9,213 nucleotides of DNA. It comes from Candidatus Omnitrophota bacterium. GTDB taxonomy: Bacteria > Omnitrophota > Gorgyraeia > 2-02-FULL-51-18. The DNA is taken from the NCBI GenBank assembly GCA_023247955.1, contig JAHFFL010000029.1, forward strand, positions 1 through 9,213. The letters are read 5' to 3'. How positions within the stretch are numbered: position 1 is the stretch's first letter; each line of letters starts with the position of its first letter. The notes under the pieces are model-generated. The model was not told the DNA's origin, ran no database searches, and saw only the letters and a list, made by a program, of their open reading frames with translations. Shown here in pieces: positions 1 through 6,614 of the stretch. A program made the position numbers and the translations under genes.

Positions 1-285
1 GTCAAGGACAAAGTGGCGGACGGCAAACTGATTCTTTTGCAGGATCTGCGCGTGGAAGCCCCGCGCACGAAGCTCGTCGCCGATTTGATGAAAGTTTTTA
101 AACTGGAAAAGCCGCTGTTCCTGGTGGAAGAAAAATCTCCGAATCTTCTTCTGGCTTCCAGGAATATCCGCGGGGTGTCGGTGAAGACTGCCGGAGAAAT
201 CAACGCGCTTGATGTGTTGTCGCACCGGGAATGCGTGATGACCAAGGCCGCTTATCAAGGGCTTGTGAAACGGCTCAAATCATGA
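1..285 (+). CDS. rplD: 50S ribosomal protein L4, C-terminal part (5' end outside window)
   Basis: L4 binds 23S rRNA early in large-subunit assembly, and its extended loop lines the nascent-peptide tunnel; in some bacteria it also represses its own operon. The frame is open from base 1 and gives 94 residues before a TGA stop. That is roughly the second half of a protein usually near 200-210 residues, so the tunnel loop itself lies upstream of the window. The visible part matches the L4 C-terminal fold: a strand-helix segment (KLILLQDLRVEAPRTK), a hydrophobic strand (KPLFLVEEK), the segment ASRNIRGVSV, then DVLSHRECVMTKAA, which is the usual conserved end. Any GTG near base 13 is internal, not a start. 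Its stop overlaps the rplW start in an ATGA, so the two are probably translationally coupled. The identity rests on both the sequence and its place before rplW-rplB. Confidence 0.95.
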   Translation, partial: VKDKVADGKLILLQDLRVEAPRTKLVADLMKVFKLEKPLFLVEEKSPNLLLASRNIRGVSVKTAGEINALDVLSHRECVMTKAAYQGLVKRLKS

Positions 286-563
286 CCCGCTCGATCCGTG
301 TGCTGAACGCGCTGCTCAGGACCGAGAAGGGGACGCGGCTCGCCGCGCAGGCGAACCAGTATCTTTTTTCGGTGAAAAAAGACACCAATAAAATTGAAAT
401 TAAAAGGGCGGTGGAGGCGATTTACAAAGTCAAGGTGGTTTGTGTCAATACGCAGGTGGTCCCCGGAAAACTGAAGCGGGTGCGTCACCAGGCGGGACAA
501 ACCGCCGAGTGGAAAAAGGCCTTTGTGACCTTGAAGCAAGGACACAAGATTGATGTGGCTTAA
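282..563 (+). CDS. rplW: 50S ribosomal protein L23
   Basis: L23 sits at the exit of the peptide tunnel and is the docking point for trigger factor, the signal recognition particle and the Sec translocon. The product is 93 residues, normal for the family. Family marks are LLRTEKGTRLAAQ (residues 11-23), the strand-helix NKIEIKRAVEAIYKVKV (36-52), VNTQVVPGKLKR (55-66) and the closing WKKAFVTLKQGHKI (77-90). The first helix lacks the proline of the usual PxxTEKS start, a small divergence. ATG 282 is chosen because it forms an ATGA overlap with the rplD stop and gives the family's N-terminus; an in-frame ATG at 231 would add 17 residues that read inside rplD. There is no well-placed Shine-Dalgarno close to 282, which fits reinitiation after rplD. 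Confidence 0.95.
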   Translation: MTRSIRVLNALLRTEKGTRLAAQANQYLFSVKKDTNKIEIKRAVEAIYKVKVVCVNTQVVPGKLKRVRHQAGQTAEWKKAFVTLKQGHKIDVA

Positions 564-586
564 AAACGAGGGATTGGAAGACAAAC

Positions 587-1423
587 ATGGGAAATAAGAC
601 ATACCGGCCGTACACGACGACTCTGCGGTGGACCGCGATCTCGGATTTTTCGGAGATCTGGCCGAAGAACAAACGGCCCGAAAAATCGCTGGTCGAGGCC
701 TTGAAGAGAAGCGGCGGCCGTAACTCGCACGGGCGCATGACCTCGCGTCGCCGCGGCGGCGGACACAAGAAAAAATACCGCTTGATCGACTTCAAGCGTG
801 ACAAGGTCGGGATCGAGGGCAAGGTGATTTCCGTGGAGTACGATCCGAACCGGACGGCCCGCATCGCCCTGATTGAATATCCCGATAAAGAGAGACGCTA
901 CATTTTAGCACCTGTGGGACTGAGCGTAGGTTCGGTGGTGAGGAGCGGCCCGGGTTCCGAGGTGTCCCCGGGGAATGCGTTGCCTTTGAGCGAGATTCCG
1001 CTGGGGACGCAGATTCATAATCTTGAATTTCAGAGAAACCGCGGCGGGCAGATCGTCCGCACGGCCGGTGGTTATGCGATTTTGATGGCCAAAGAAGGTC
1101 AGAACGCGCACGTGCGGCTCCCTTCGGGCGAGGTGCGGCTTATTCCGTCCAATTGCTACGCCACGGTAGGTCAGATCGGCAATTTGGACCATGAGAATAT
1201 TTCTCTCGGCAAGGCCGGGCGTCACCGCTGGATGGGTTACCGGCCGGCGTCGCGCGCGGTCGCGAAGAACCCGGTGGATCATCCGATGGGCGGCGGCGAA
1301 GGCAAGTCATCCGGTGGACGGCACCCGACCTCGCGGAGTGGCCAACTGGCCAAGGGCTTCAAGACACGGCGCAAGAAAAAACAGAGCTCAAAAAACATCG
1401 TGACGGGAAGGCCTCGCGGATGA
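587..1423 (+). CDS. rplB: 50S ribosomal protein L2
   Basis: L2 is a primary 23S rRNA-binding protein needed for subunit joining and for the peptidyl transferase centre. The product is 278 residues; the family is usually 273-280. In order it shows the N-terminal marker SDFSEI (19-24), [16 protein letters not shown] (31-46), [18 protein letters not shown] (54-71) leading into the OB-fold, the SH3-like middle, and the C-terminal signature [20 protein letters not shown] (228-247). The functionally important first histidine of the DHP motif is kept (His232); the second histidine of HPHGGG is Met234 here. A basic tail ([14 protein letters not shown]) follows. The 23-base gap before it is the largest in the window and holds GGAAG at 576-580, six bases before ATG 587, so this gene probably has its own strong ribosome entry. 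Its TGA overlaps the rpsS start (ATGA). Confidence 0.98.
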   Translation: MGNKTYRPYTTTLRWTAISDFSEIWPKNKRPEKSLVEALKRSGGRNSHGRMTSRRRGGGHKKKYRLIDFKRDKVGIEGKVISVEYDPNRTARIALIEYPDKERRYILAPVGLSVGSVVRSGPGSEVSPGNALPLSEIPLGTQIHNLEFQRNRGGQIVRTAGGYAILMAKEGQNAHVRLPSGEVRLIPSNCYATVGQIGNLDHENISLGKAGRHRWMGYRPASRAVAKNPVDHPMGGGEGKSSGGRHPTSRSGQLAKGFKTRRKKKQSSKNIVTGRPRG

Positions 1424-1704
1424 GCCGGTCGATTAAAAAAGGTCCCTTTGTGGACGAAAAACTTTTGCAAAAAGTGATCGCGATGCAGAAACAACGGGAG
1501 CGAAGGCCCATCAAGACCTGGTCCCGACGTTCCACGGTGACGCCCGATTTTGTAGGGCTGACGATGATGATTCATAACGGCAGAACGTTTATTCCCGCGT
1601 TTATTACCGAGAACATGGTGGGACACAAGTTAGGGGAGTTCTCGTTGACGCGGACGTTCCGGAAACACGGTCAGATCACCAAGCAGACCGCGGAGTTGAC
1701 TTAA
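1420..1704 (+). CDS. rpsS: 30S ribosomal protein S19
   Basis: S19 lies in the head of the small subunit, forms a pair with S13 and contacts the A-site tRNA and the large subunit through an intersubunit bridge. The product is 94 residues, about the family norm of 90-95. The N-terminus [16 protein letters not shown] (1-16) is diagnostic, followed by [16 protein letters not shown] (31-46), the [20 protein letters not shown] stretch (52-71) and GEFSLTRTF (72-80). Start ATG 1420 overlaps the rplB stop by four bases, with GGGAAGG at 1405-1411 eight bases upstream as a ribosome binding site. One base separates its TAA from the rplV start. Nothing unusual is seen. Confidence 0.97.
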   Translation: MSRSIKKGPFVDEKLLQKVIAMQKQRERRPIKTWSRRSTVTPDFVGLTMMIHNGRTFIPAFITENMVGHKLGEFSLTRTFRKHGQITKQTAELT

Positions 1705-1705
1705 G

Positions 1706-2155
1706 ATGATCGCCAAGGCATGCGCGCAATTTGTCCGAATATCCCCGCGAAAGGTTCGCTACGTGATTGACCTGATCCGCAAAAAGCGGGTGCCTGAGGC
1801 CCACGCGATTTTAAACGGCTCGCCCAGGCGCGCCAGCGGGATTATCCGCAAATTGCTTTTGCAGGCGGCCGATGCCGCGAAGAAAAATTCGCAGGTTGAG
1901 CCGAACCAACTCATTATCTCCAAGGTGCTCGCGGACGGGGGGCCGTCGATGAGGCGTTTTCGCTCGGCCAGCATGGGGCGCGCTTCGGTGATACACAAGC
2001 GGACCAGCCACATTACGCTGGAGTTGGACCGAGTGGGCGGCCACAAGATTTCGGCGGGTCCGGCAGCCGCAAAAACGACTGTGGTCCGGACAAGCGTGCC
2101 CAAGAAAACGGCGAAAGCAAAAAGCGGTGAGAAAAAAATGGCGGGAGCGAGATAA
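1706..2155 (+). CDS. rplV: 50S ribosomal protein L22 with C-terminal extension
   Basis: L22 binds 23S rRNA domains and its beta-hairpin forms part of the peptide-tunnel constriction. The core fits the family: [19 protein letters not shown] (7-25), [13 protein letters not shown] (32-44), a helix with [12 protein letters not shown] (50-61), the hairpin region [18 protein letters not shown] (77-94), and the closing strand HITLELD (102-108). The typical bacterial protein ends near here at about 110-115 residues, whereas this one reaches 149. The added 40 or so residues are rich in Ala, Lys, Thr and Val with no predicted fold, and end in [11 protein letters not shown]. Such low-complexity basic tails occur in L22 of several phyla and probably bind rRNA on the subunit surface; that role is inference. 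Start ATG 1706 lies one base after the rpsS stop, with GGAG at 1692-1695. The last base of its TAA is the first base of the rpsC ATG. Confidence 0.96.
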   Translation: MIAKACAQFVRISPRKVRYVIDLIRKKRVPEAHAILNGSPRRASGIIRKLLLQAADAAKKNSQVEPNQLIISKVLADGGPSMRRFRSASMGRASVIHKRTSHITLELDRVGGHKISAGPAAAKTTVVRTSVPKKTAKAKSGEKKMAGAR

Positions 2156-2832
2156 TGGGCCAAAAAGTTCATCCTATCGGTTTGCGGTTGGGGATCGTTA
2201 AGACGTGGAGCTCGCTCTGGTATGCCAACAAGAAGGATTTCTCCAAATTTTTGCATGAAGACATCAAGATCCGCAAGCATGTGAAAAGGACTTTTTTGCA
2301 GGCGGCGATCTCAAAGATCGAGATCGAACGTGCCAGCGACAAGATCCGCGTGAATATTCACACGGCGAGGCCCGGCGTGATCATCGGAAGAAAGGGCGCC
2401 GACATCGACCGCCTGCGCGAAGACCTGCAGGGGATTACCGGTAATAAAGAGGTCCACATCAATATCCGGGAAATCAAAAATCCCTCGATTGACGCGCAGT
2501 TGATCTCTGAAAATATTGCGCTACAGCTTGAAAAAAGGATCGCTTTCCGCCGAGCCATGAAGAAAGCGATGCAGCAGGCGACCGAGAGCGGCGCCAAAGG
2601 AATCAAGGTGCAGACCAAAGGCCGGCTCGCCGGCTCGGAAATCGCCCGGGCCGAGGGGTATCTGGAGGGGACGGTGCCGCTCCATACGCTGCGCGCCGAT
2701 ATTGACTATGGATTTTCGGAGGCGATGACCACTTACGGCAAGATTGGGGTGAAGGTTCTCGTGTACAAGGGCGATATTATTAAGCGCGTGAATACACCCG
2801 TGGTTTCGGAGGCCGGTCATGTTGATGCCTAA
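2155..2832 (+). CDS. rpsC: 30S ribosomal protein S3
   Basis: S3 sits at the mRNA entry channel of the small subunit and, with S4 and S5, contributes to the ribosome's mRNA helicase activity. The 225 residues match the usual 210-235. The start [13 protein letters not shown] (1-13) is the family hallmark. A type II KH domain follows, with the RNA-binding GxxG loop as GRKG at 78-81 ([17 protein letters not shown]). The helix [10 protein letters not shown] (131-140) carries the two arginines and lysine that align with the E. coli helicase residues. The C-terminal domain has [20 protein letters not shown] (155-174) and [10 protein letters not shown] (177-186). GGGAG at 2143-2147, seven bases before ATG 2155, supports this start. 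The 3' end overlaps rplP by 14 bases. Confidence 0.98.
   Translation: MGQKVHPIGLRLGIVKTWSSLWYANKKDFSKFLHEDIKIRKHVKRTFLQAAISKIEIERASDKIRVNIHTARPGVIIGRKGADIDRLREDLQGITGNKEVHINIREIKNPSIDAQLISENIALQLEKRIAFRRAMKKAMQQATESGAKGIKVQTKGRLAGSEIARAEGYLEGTVPLHTLRADIDYGFSEAMTTYGKIGVKVLVYKGDIIKRVNTPVVSEAGHVDA
2808..2812 (+). promoter_or_regulatory. Ribosome binding site deciding the rplP start
   Basis: GGAGG lies inside the 3' end of rpsC, six bases before ATG 2819 and twelve before the second in-frame ATG at 2825. The shorter spacing favours 2819 as the rplP start, giving the family-typical MLMPKR N-terminus and a 14-base overlap with rpsC. Confidence 0.7.
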
Positions 2833-3229
2833 ACGGGTCAAGTACCGGAAGGCGCAGCGCGGCCGCCGTAAAGGCGCCGCTCAGCGGGGTTCGTGGCTGA
2901 GTTTCGGGGAGTTCGGCCTGCAGGCGTTGGAAAACGGTTGGGTCACCAACGTCCAGATCGAAGCCGCCCGCGTAGCGATCTCGAGGAACGTGAAAACCGG
3001 CAAGGTGTTTATCCGCGCTTACCCGGACAAACCGGTCACGAAAAAGCCCGCGGAAACCCGCATGGGCAAAGGCAAGGGCATGGTAGAGAGTTGGGTAGCG
3101 GTAGTCCGTCGCGGAAAAATTCTTTTTGAAGTGGAAGGTTTGCCGGAAGAGCTTGCGAGGGAATCGATGCGGCTCGCGGCGTTCAAGATATCGTTAGCGA
3201 CTCGCTTTGTTTCAAGGAAGGAGTTGTGA
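2819..3229 (+). CDS. rplP: 50S ribosomal protein L16
   Basis: L16 binds 23S rRNA near the A-site tRNA elbow and helps organise the peptidyl transferase centre. The product is 136 residues, exactly typical. It opens with [19 protein letters not shown] (1-19), then [20 protein letters not shown] (30-49), the strand [16 protein letters not shown] (62-77), the loop [16 protein letters not shown] (81-96) and the helix [17 protein letters not shown] (107-123). Arg81 aligns with the arginine that is hydroxylated in E. coli L16; whether this organism has the hydroxylase cannot be told from the window. The start at 2819 is chosen over 2825 from the GGAGG spacing. Its TGA shares one base with the rpmC ATG. 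Confidence 0.97.
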   Translation: MLMPKRVKYRKAQRGRRKGAAQRGSWLSFGEFGLQALENGWVTNVQIEAARVAISRNVKTGKVFIRAYPDKPVTKKPAETRMGKGKGMVESWVAVVRRGKILFEVEGLPEELARESMRLAAFKISLATRFVSRKEL

Positions 3230-3432
3230 TGAATTCCATAAAAGCCAAAGAACTCAAGAATTTGAGTCTTGCGGAACTGGCCGAAAAGAAAGCCGGCTTT
3301 GAGAAAGAGCTGCGGGAATGCCTGCAAAAGAAGATCAACGGGCAGCTCGATAAACCGCATTTGTTTAAGGTATTTCGCAGGCAGATCGCCTGCGTGAACA
3401 CGATAGAAAGGGAAAAGAAAAATGCCGGCTAA
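3229..3432 (+). CDS. rpmC: 50S ribosomal protein L29, somewhat divergent
   Basis: L29 is a small helical protein beside L23 at the tunnel exit. The product is 67 residues, normal length. It has the two-helix hairpin pattern: [20 protein letters not shown] (5-24) into a long charged helix, the turn GQLDKPH (38-44) and the second helix [17 protein letters not shown] (46-62), where RRxIAxxNTxxRE is the family signature. The middle is divergent: most bacteria have a FNLRFQ-like stretch where this protein has [12 protein letters not shown] at 3226 is also in frame, but ATG 3229 is preferred because the purine run ending in GGAG (3214-3223) is five bases upstream of it and only two from the GTG. 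It overlaps rplP by one base and rpsQ by eleven. Confidence 0.92.
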   Translation: MNSIKAKELKNLSLAELAEKKAGFEKELRECLQKKINGQLDKPHLFKVFRRQIACVNTIEREKKNAG

Positions 3433-3790
3433 CGCGCCACGGCCGAATTTGAGAAAAGAAAGAGAGGGGGTCGTGACCAGCGACAAGATGAAGAAGACGA
3501 TTGTCGTGCAGATCAAACGCAAGGTGCCGCACCCGCTCTACGGCAAGGTGATCGAGAAGGCCAGAAAATTCAAGGTCCATGACGAGAAAAATGAGGCCAA
3601 GGTCGGCGATACCGTGCGTATCGTGGAGACCCGGCCTGTCTCGAAGGAAAAACGGTGGCGGCTAGTTGAGGTGCTTGCGCACGGCCGCAAGGATTCTTCG
3701 GCGGATTTGAAGGAAGAGGTCATGGGCATACGCACGGCCGTTCCGACCCAAAAACCCGCGGCGACAGAAGGTTCCGGGAAGCCGTCATGA
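3422..3790 (+). CDS. rpsQ: 30S ribosomal protein S17 with N- and C-terminal extensions
   Basis: S17 is a primary binder of the 5' domain of 16S rRNA, with an OB-fold. At 122 residues it is clearly longer than the usual 80-90. The core begins at [20 protein letters not shown] (14-33), continues through [19 protein letters not shown] (37-55) and ends with the signature [20 protein letters not shown] (62-81). About a dozen residues precede the core, and roughly 30 Ala/Pro/Thr/Lys-rich residues follow it (91-122), ending in ATEGSGKPS; this tail is unlike the rest and probably disordered. ATG 3422 lies inside rpmC (11-base overlap) behind a purine-rich stretch near 3407-3413. The 3' end overlaps rplN by four bases (ATGA), so the S10 and spc blocks are continuous. 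Confidence 0.95.
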   Translation: MPANAPRPNLRKEREGVVTSDKMKKTIVVQIKRKVPHPLYGKVIEKARKFKVHDEKNEAKVGDTVRIVETRPVSKEKRWRLVEVLAHGRKDSSADLKEEVMGIRTAVPTQKPAATEGSGKPS

Positions 3791-4155
3791 TCCGAATGAG
3801 GACGCTTTTGGAAGTGGCGGACAACACAGGCGCGAAAAAAGCGTCCTGCATCGGTGTGATCGGCCGTTCGGGACGGCTTATCGCCGAGGTCGGCGACATC
3901 ATCAGCGCCAATGTCAAAGAAGCCAGCCCCGACGCGACAGTGAAGCAGGGAGAGGTTGTCAAAGGAGTTGTTGTGCGTACGAAGAATAAGATCCGCCGGC
4001 CCGACGGGACGTCGCTGCGTTTTGACTCGAACGCGCTTGTGCTTATCGACGCGCAGAAAAATCCCCGGGGCACGCGCATTTTCGGCCCCGTGCCGAGAGA
4101 GCTTCGCGACAAGGGGTTTATGAAAATTATTTCTTTGGCTCCGGAGGTCATCTAA
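3787..4155 (+). CDS. rplN: 50S ribosomal protein L14
   Basis: L14 lies at the subunit interface, contacts the 16S rRNA and L19, and is the target of the silencing factor RsfS. The 122 residues equal the family standard. Conserved blocks are [20 protein letters not shown] (6-25), [15 protein letters not shown] (35-49), [20 protein letters not shown] (55-74), [12 protein letters not shown] (77-88) and the closing [20 protein letters not shown] (93-112) with KIISLAPEV. In E. coli this is the first spc gene, behind its own promoter. Here its ATG overlaps the end of rpsQ, so transcription most likely reads through from the S10 genes. GGGAAG at 3776-3781 lies five bases upstream. It abuts rplX with no spacer. 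Confidence 0.98.
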   Translation: MIRMRTLLEVADNTGAKKASCIGVIGRSGRLIAEVGDIISANVKEASPDATVKQGEVVKGVVVRTKNKIRRPDGTSLRFDSNALVLIDAQKNPRGTRIFGPVPRELRDKGFMKIISLAPEVI

Positions 4156-4485
4156 GTGAGTCTAAGGGTCAGAAAAGGGGACAAGGTGTTGGTGCTGGCC
4201 GGCAAGGACCGCGGCAAGACCGGCAAGGTGTTGCATGTCTACCCCAAAAAAGGCCGGGCGCTGGTCGAAGGCATCAACTTTGTCAAGAAACACATGCGGA
4301 AGAGCCAGCAACACCCGCAGGGCGCGGTCGTGAGCCAAGAGGCGACGATTCATTTGTCGAATGTGGGGCTCGTCGATCCTGTTTCCGGAAAATTTTCACG
4401 ACTCCGGGCGCTTGTCGCGAGCGACGGCTCCAAGCAGCGGATTTCATCGAAAAATAAAGCGGTGATCGAAGCCCATGAAAAATAA
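4156..4485 (+). CDS. rplX: 50S ribosomal protein L24 (GTG start)
   Basis: L24 initiates large-subunit assembly by binding the 5' domain of 23S rRNA and later sits near the tunnel exit. The 109 residues are within the usual 100-115. A KOW motif occupies residues 6-33 (RKGDKVLVLAGKDRGKTGKV, then LHVYPKK), followed by ALVEGINFVKKHMRKSQQ (35-52) and GAVVSQEATIHLSNVGLVDP (56-75), all family-typical. The C-terminal part has no CxxC pairs, so it is not one of the cysteine-bearing L24 variants. The GTG at 4156 directly follows the rplN TAA and has GGAGG at 4143-4147, eight bases upstream; no in-frame ATG gives a complete KOW domain. The 3' end overlaps rplE by eleven bases. Confidence 0.96.
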   Translation: MSLRVRKGDKVLVLAGKDRGKTGKVLHVYPKKGRALVEGINFVKKHMRKSQQHPQGAVVSQEATIHLSNVGLVDPVSGKFSRLRALVASDGSKQRISSKNKAVIEAHEK

Positions 4486-5071
4486 GCCCAATCTCCAAGA
4501 GCTTTACGAGAAGCGCATCGTGCCGGAGATGATGAAAAAATTCAGCTACAAAAACCCCATGCAGGTGCCTTCGATCAAGAAGGTCGCGGTGAACATGGGA
4601 GTCGGGAAAGGCGCCGAGGACATCAAGATTGTCGAGGCCGCTCAGCAGGAGCTCACGACGATTACCGGGCAGCGGGCCGTGATCACGCGCGCGAAGAAGG
4701 CCATCTCCAATTTTAAGATCAGGGAAAATTCCCCTGTCGGCTGCCGGGTCACGCTGAGACGGCGGATCATGTATGAATTCCTGGAGCGGCTGCTGCGCGT
4801 GGCGCTTCCGCGCGTGCGCGATTTCAGGGGACTGGGCCCGCGTGGTTTCGATCAGGGAGGCAATTACACGTTTGGGATACAGGAGCAGAATATTTTTCCG
4901 GAAATCGAGACCGATCGTCTCGTGAGGCCCCAGGGAATGGACGTGACGATTGTGATCAATTCAGGATCGAGGGAGCTCTCCTATGAGCTTTTGAGTTTGT
5001 TTGGAGTGCCGTTTAGAACAAAAATCGAAAAGCCCGTTCAGACCTCCAAGGCCGAGACGGCTCAAGTTTAA
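4475..5071 (+). CDS. rplE: 50S ribosomal protein L5
   Basis: L5 binds 5S rRNA together with L18 and forms part of the central protuberance, touching the P-site tRNA. The 198 residues exceed the usual 178-187, mostly from about 15 extra residues at the C-terminus ([14 protein letters not shown], 185-198). The core is clear: [20 protein letters not shown] (10-29), [19 protein letters not shown] (31-49), [20 protein letters not shown] (63-82), the [20 protein letters not shown] block (97-116), [19 protein letters not shown] (117-135) and [16 protein letters not shown] (145-160). Start ATG 4475 overlaps the end of rplX with only a weak binding site, suggesting coupled translation. In E. coli, S8 represses the spc operon by binding mRNA near this junction; the overlap leaves no intergenic room for such a site. 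Confidence 0.97.
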   Translation: MKNKPNLQELYEKRIVPEMMKKFSYKNPMQVPSIKKVAVNMGVGKGAEDIKIVEAAQQELTTITGQRAVITRAKKAISNFKIRENSPVGCRVTLRRRIMYEFLERLLRVALPRVRDFRGLGPRGFDQGGNYTFGIQEQNIFPEIETDRLVRPQGMDVTIVINSGSRELSYELLSLFGVPFRTKIEKPVQTSKAETAQV

Positions 5072-5081
5072 GGAAACCCGG

Positions 5082-5267
5082 ATGGCAAAGTTATCGCTCA
5101 TTATCAAGCAACAAAGGCCCCCGAAGTTTAAAACGCAGGCCTACCATCGCTGCATGCAGTGCGGGAAGACGAGGGGTTTTTACCGTAAATTTAAACTGTG
5201 CCGTATTTGCCTGAGGGAACTGGCTTCCCGAGGGGAAATCCCCGGTCTTGTCAAAGCGAGTTGGTGA
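5082..5267 (+). CDS. rpsN: 30S ribosomal protein S14, short zinc-binding type
   Basis: S14 binds the head of the small subunit next to S3, S10 and S19. At 61 residues this is the short type (often called type Z or C+), not the ~100-residue cysteine-free form of E. coli. Four cysteines at 24, 27, 40 and 43 form two CxxC pairs (CMQCGKT and [11 protein letters not shown]), the expected zinc ligands. The ending [11 protein letters not shown] (51-61) is the family hallmark. ATG 5082 is chosen because it yields the standard MAK start and has AAGG at 5070-5073, eight bases upstream. Upstream in-frame codons would read back into rplE and add unrelated residues. This is the only S14 form visible here; a cysteine-free paralogue under zinc control could exist elsewhere in the genome. 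Confidence 0.96.
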   Translation: MAKLSLIIKQQRPPKFKTQAYHRCMQCGKTRGFYRKFKLCRICLRELASRGEIPGLVKASW

Positions 5268-5271
5268 GCCC

Positions 5272-5670
5272 ATGTCTCTATCCGATCCGCTCGCTGACGC
5301 ACTGACTTCTTTGAGGAATGCCAACCGGATACGCCGGGAACGCGTGGACTTGAAGGCGTCTTCTTTGCTGCAGGATGTCCTGAAGGTACTGCGTCAGGAA
5401 AAATTTATTTACGATTACCGTTTAATTGACGATAAAAAACAGGGTGTGCTGAGAGTTTATCTCAAAAAAGCCGACGAGCCCGTCCGTAAGATCACAAAGA
5501 TTATCAGGGTGTCCAGACCGGGGCTCCGGAGGTATACGAAAAAAGAGGGAATCCCCGTGGTCTTAAACGGTCTTGGAATTTGCGTGCTCTCGACCCCGCA
5601 GGGCGTATTGAGCGGTGAGCAGGCAAAGAAGCGGTCGGTGGGCGGCGAAGTCCTGCTCAAGATCTGGTGA
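5272..5670 (+). CDS. rpsH: 30S ribosomal protein S8
   Basis: S8 binds the central domain of 16S rRNA and is needed for platform assembly; in E. coli it also represses translation of the spc message. The product is 132 residues, as usual. It starts SDPLADALTSLRNANRI (4-20), continues with VDLKASSLLQDVLKVLRQE (25-43) and RVSRPGLRRYTKKEGIP (79-95), and ends with the RNA-binding signature LGICVLSTPQGVLSGEQAKK (101-120) and VGGEVLLKIW (123-132). ATG 5272 is preferred to an in-frame GTG at 5248 inside rpsN because it gives the standard N-terminus. The gap to rpsN is four bases and the nearest purine-rich site (GGTGAG, 5263-5268) is unusually close, so reinitiation after rpsN is likely. Confidence 0.96.
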   Translation: MSLSDPLADALTSLRNANRIRRERVDLKASSLLQDVLKVLRQEKFIYDYRLIDDKKQGVLRVYLKKADEPVRKITKIIRVSRPGLRRYTKKEGIPVVLNGLGICVLSTPQGVLSGEQAKKRSVGGEVLLKIW

Positions 5671-5679
5671 GATAAAACA

Positions 5680-6219
5680 ATGTCGCGCGTGGGTAGAAAA
5701 CCGATAGAAGTACCGAAAGGCGTGAAGCTTGCCGTCGAAGGCGGCGCGGTGAACGTTGAGGGTCCCAAGGGTAAACTCTCTTTTCGCCTGAACCACCGTA
5801 TCAAAGCTGAGCTCAAAGACGGCGCGTTGTCATTCTCCAGACTGGGAGAGCTCAAGACGGACAAAGCGCTTCAGGGGACCGCGCGCAGCGTGGTGTCCAA
5901 CATGATCAAGGGTGTCACGGACGGCTTTGTGAAGGAACTGACCATAGAGGGCGTCGGTTTTAAGGCGCAGGTCCAGGGCAAGGCCATCAACCTTTCGCTG
6001 GGGTTTACGCATCCGGTGATTTTGGAAGTACCGGAGGGTCTGACGGTGGAGGCGCCGAAGCCGACGCAAGTGTTTGTCAAGGGCGTGGACAAAGTTGCCG
6101 TGGGCCATTTTGCCGCCAAGATCCGCAAGGTCTACGAAGCGGAACCCTATAAAGGCAAGGGTGTGCGTTATGTCGACGAGGTCGTGCGGCGCAAGGCTGG
6201 AAAGACGGTGACCAAGTGA
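5680..6219 (+). CDS. rplF: 50S ribosomal protein L6
   Basis: L6 binds 23S rRNA near the sarcin-ricin loop and the factor-binding site. The 179 residues are standard, with the two repeated alpha/beta domains expected. Domain 1 opens with MSRVGRKPIEVPKGV (1-15), VNVEGPKGKLSF (24-35) and ALQGTARSVVSNMIKGVTDG (63-82). Domain 2 has LTIEGVGFKAQVQG (87-100), LSLGFTHPV (105-113) and the strongly conserved closing block VGHFAAKIRKVYEAEPYKGK (141-160) with GVRYVDEVVRRKAGKT. GGTGAG at 5666-5671 stands eight bases before ATG 5680. Its TGA overlaps the GTG start of rplR (GTGA). Confidence 0.98.
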   Translation: MSRVGRKPIEVPKGVKLAVEGGAVNVEGPKGKLSFRLNHRIKAELKDGALSFSRLGELKTDKALQGTARSVVSNMIKGVTDGFVKELTIEGVGFKAQVQGKAINLSLGFTHPVILEVPEGLTVEAPKPTQVFVKGVDKVAVGHFAAKIRKVYEAEPYKGKGVRYVDEVVRRKAGKTVTK

Positions 6220-6593
6220 TTCGGGACACCAGAAAAGTAGGTTCCAATCGCATCGTCAGGCATTTTAGGATACGCAAACGCGTGAGCGGCAATCCCGAGA
6301 GACCCCGTTTGTCGCTTTACCCGAGCTTGCAGCATTTGGAAGCGCAGATCATCGATGATTTCGAGCAAAAGACGTTGGTTGGTTTTTCAACCAAAAGCAA
6401 GGCGTTCCGCAAAGCGACGGGAATTAAGAACGCCGGCAATGTCAAGGCGGCGGTGGTGTTCGGTAAGTTTGTGGCCGAGCAAGCCAAGGCGAAAGGAATC
6501 GCGCGGGTGGTGTTCGACCGCGGCGGTTTTCTTTATCACGGTCGCGTCAAGGCGTTTGCCGACTCCGCTCGTGAGGGCGGACTTTCGTTTTAA
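6216..6593 (+). CDS. rplR: 50S ribosomal protein L18 (GTG start)
   Basis: L18 binds 5S rRNA and, with L5, carries it into the central protuberance. The 125 residues are in the normal 115-125 range. The arginine-rich N-terminus (RIVRHFRIRKRVSGNPERPR, 12-31) is the 5S-binding tail, followed by RLSLYPSLQHLEAQIIDDFE (31-50), a helix VFGKFVAEQAKAKGI (81-95) and the unmistakable end VVFDRGGFLYHGRVKAFADS (98-117) with AREGGLSF. GTG 6216 is the first usable start and forms a GTGA overlap with the rplF stop; no ATG is available to make a complete protein. Translation is probably coupled to rplF. Confidence 0.96.
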   Translation: MIRDTRKVGSNRIVRHFRIRKRVSGNPERPRLSLYPSLQHLEAQIIDDFEQKTLVGFSTKSKAFRKATGIKNAGNVKAAVVFGKFVAEQAKAKGIARVVFDRGGFLYHGRVKAFADSAREGGLSF

Positions 6594-6614
6594 TTTTAGA
6601 TAAAGGGGCATCGC

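Noticed and set aside
231..281. An upstream in-frame ATG that would lengthen L23 by 17 residues.
   Set aside because: It lies inside rplD, and the extra residues do not resemble L23; ATG 282 gives the normal length and an ATGA overlap.
564..586. The 23-base rplW-rplB gap as a possible promoter or hairpin.
   Set aside because: It is too short for a convincing -35/-10 pair, contains no inverted repeat, and is explained by ribosome binding sequences for rplB.
445..864. Minus-strand open frames of 139 and 68 codons opposite rplW and rplB.
   Set aside because: They overlap highly conserved genes over their full length and resemble no known protein; chance frames in GC-rich sequence.
1280..1300. 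Loss of the second histidine in the L2 motif HPHGGGEG (Met234 here).
   Set aside because: The functionally important first histidine is kept, and I recall methionine at the second position in L2 of other bacteria, so it is not a defect.
1759..2280. A 173-codon minus-strand open frame across rplV and the start of rpsC.
   Set aside because: It spans two firmly identified + strand genes, has no recognisable domain, and is explained by GC-rich codon use.
6594..6614. The 21-base rplR-rpsE gap, T/A-rich at its start, as a terminator.
   Set aside because: No stem precedes the TTTTAATTTT stretch, and rpsE continues the operon directly with a good ribosome binding site.
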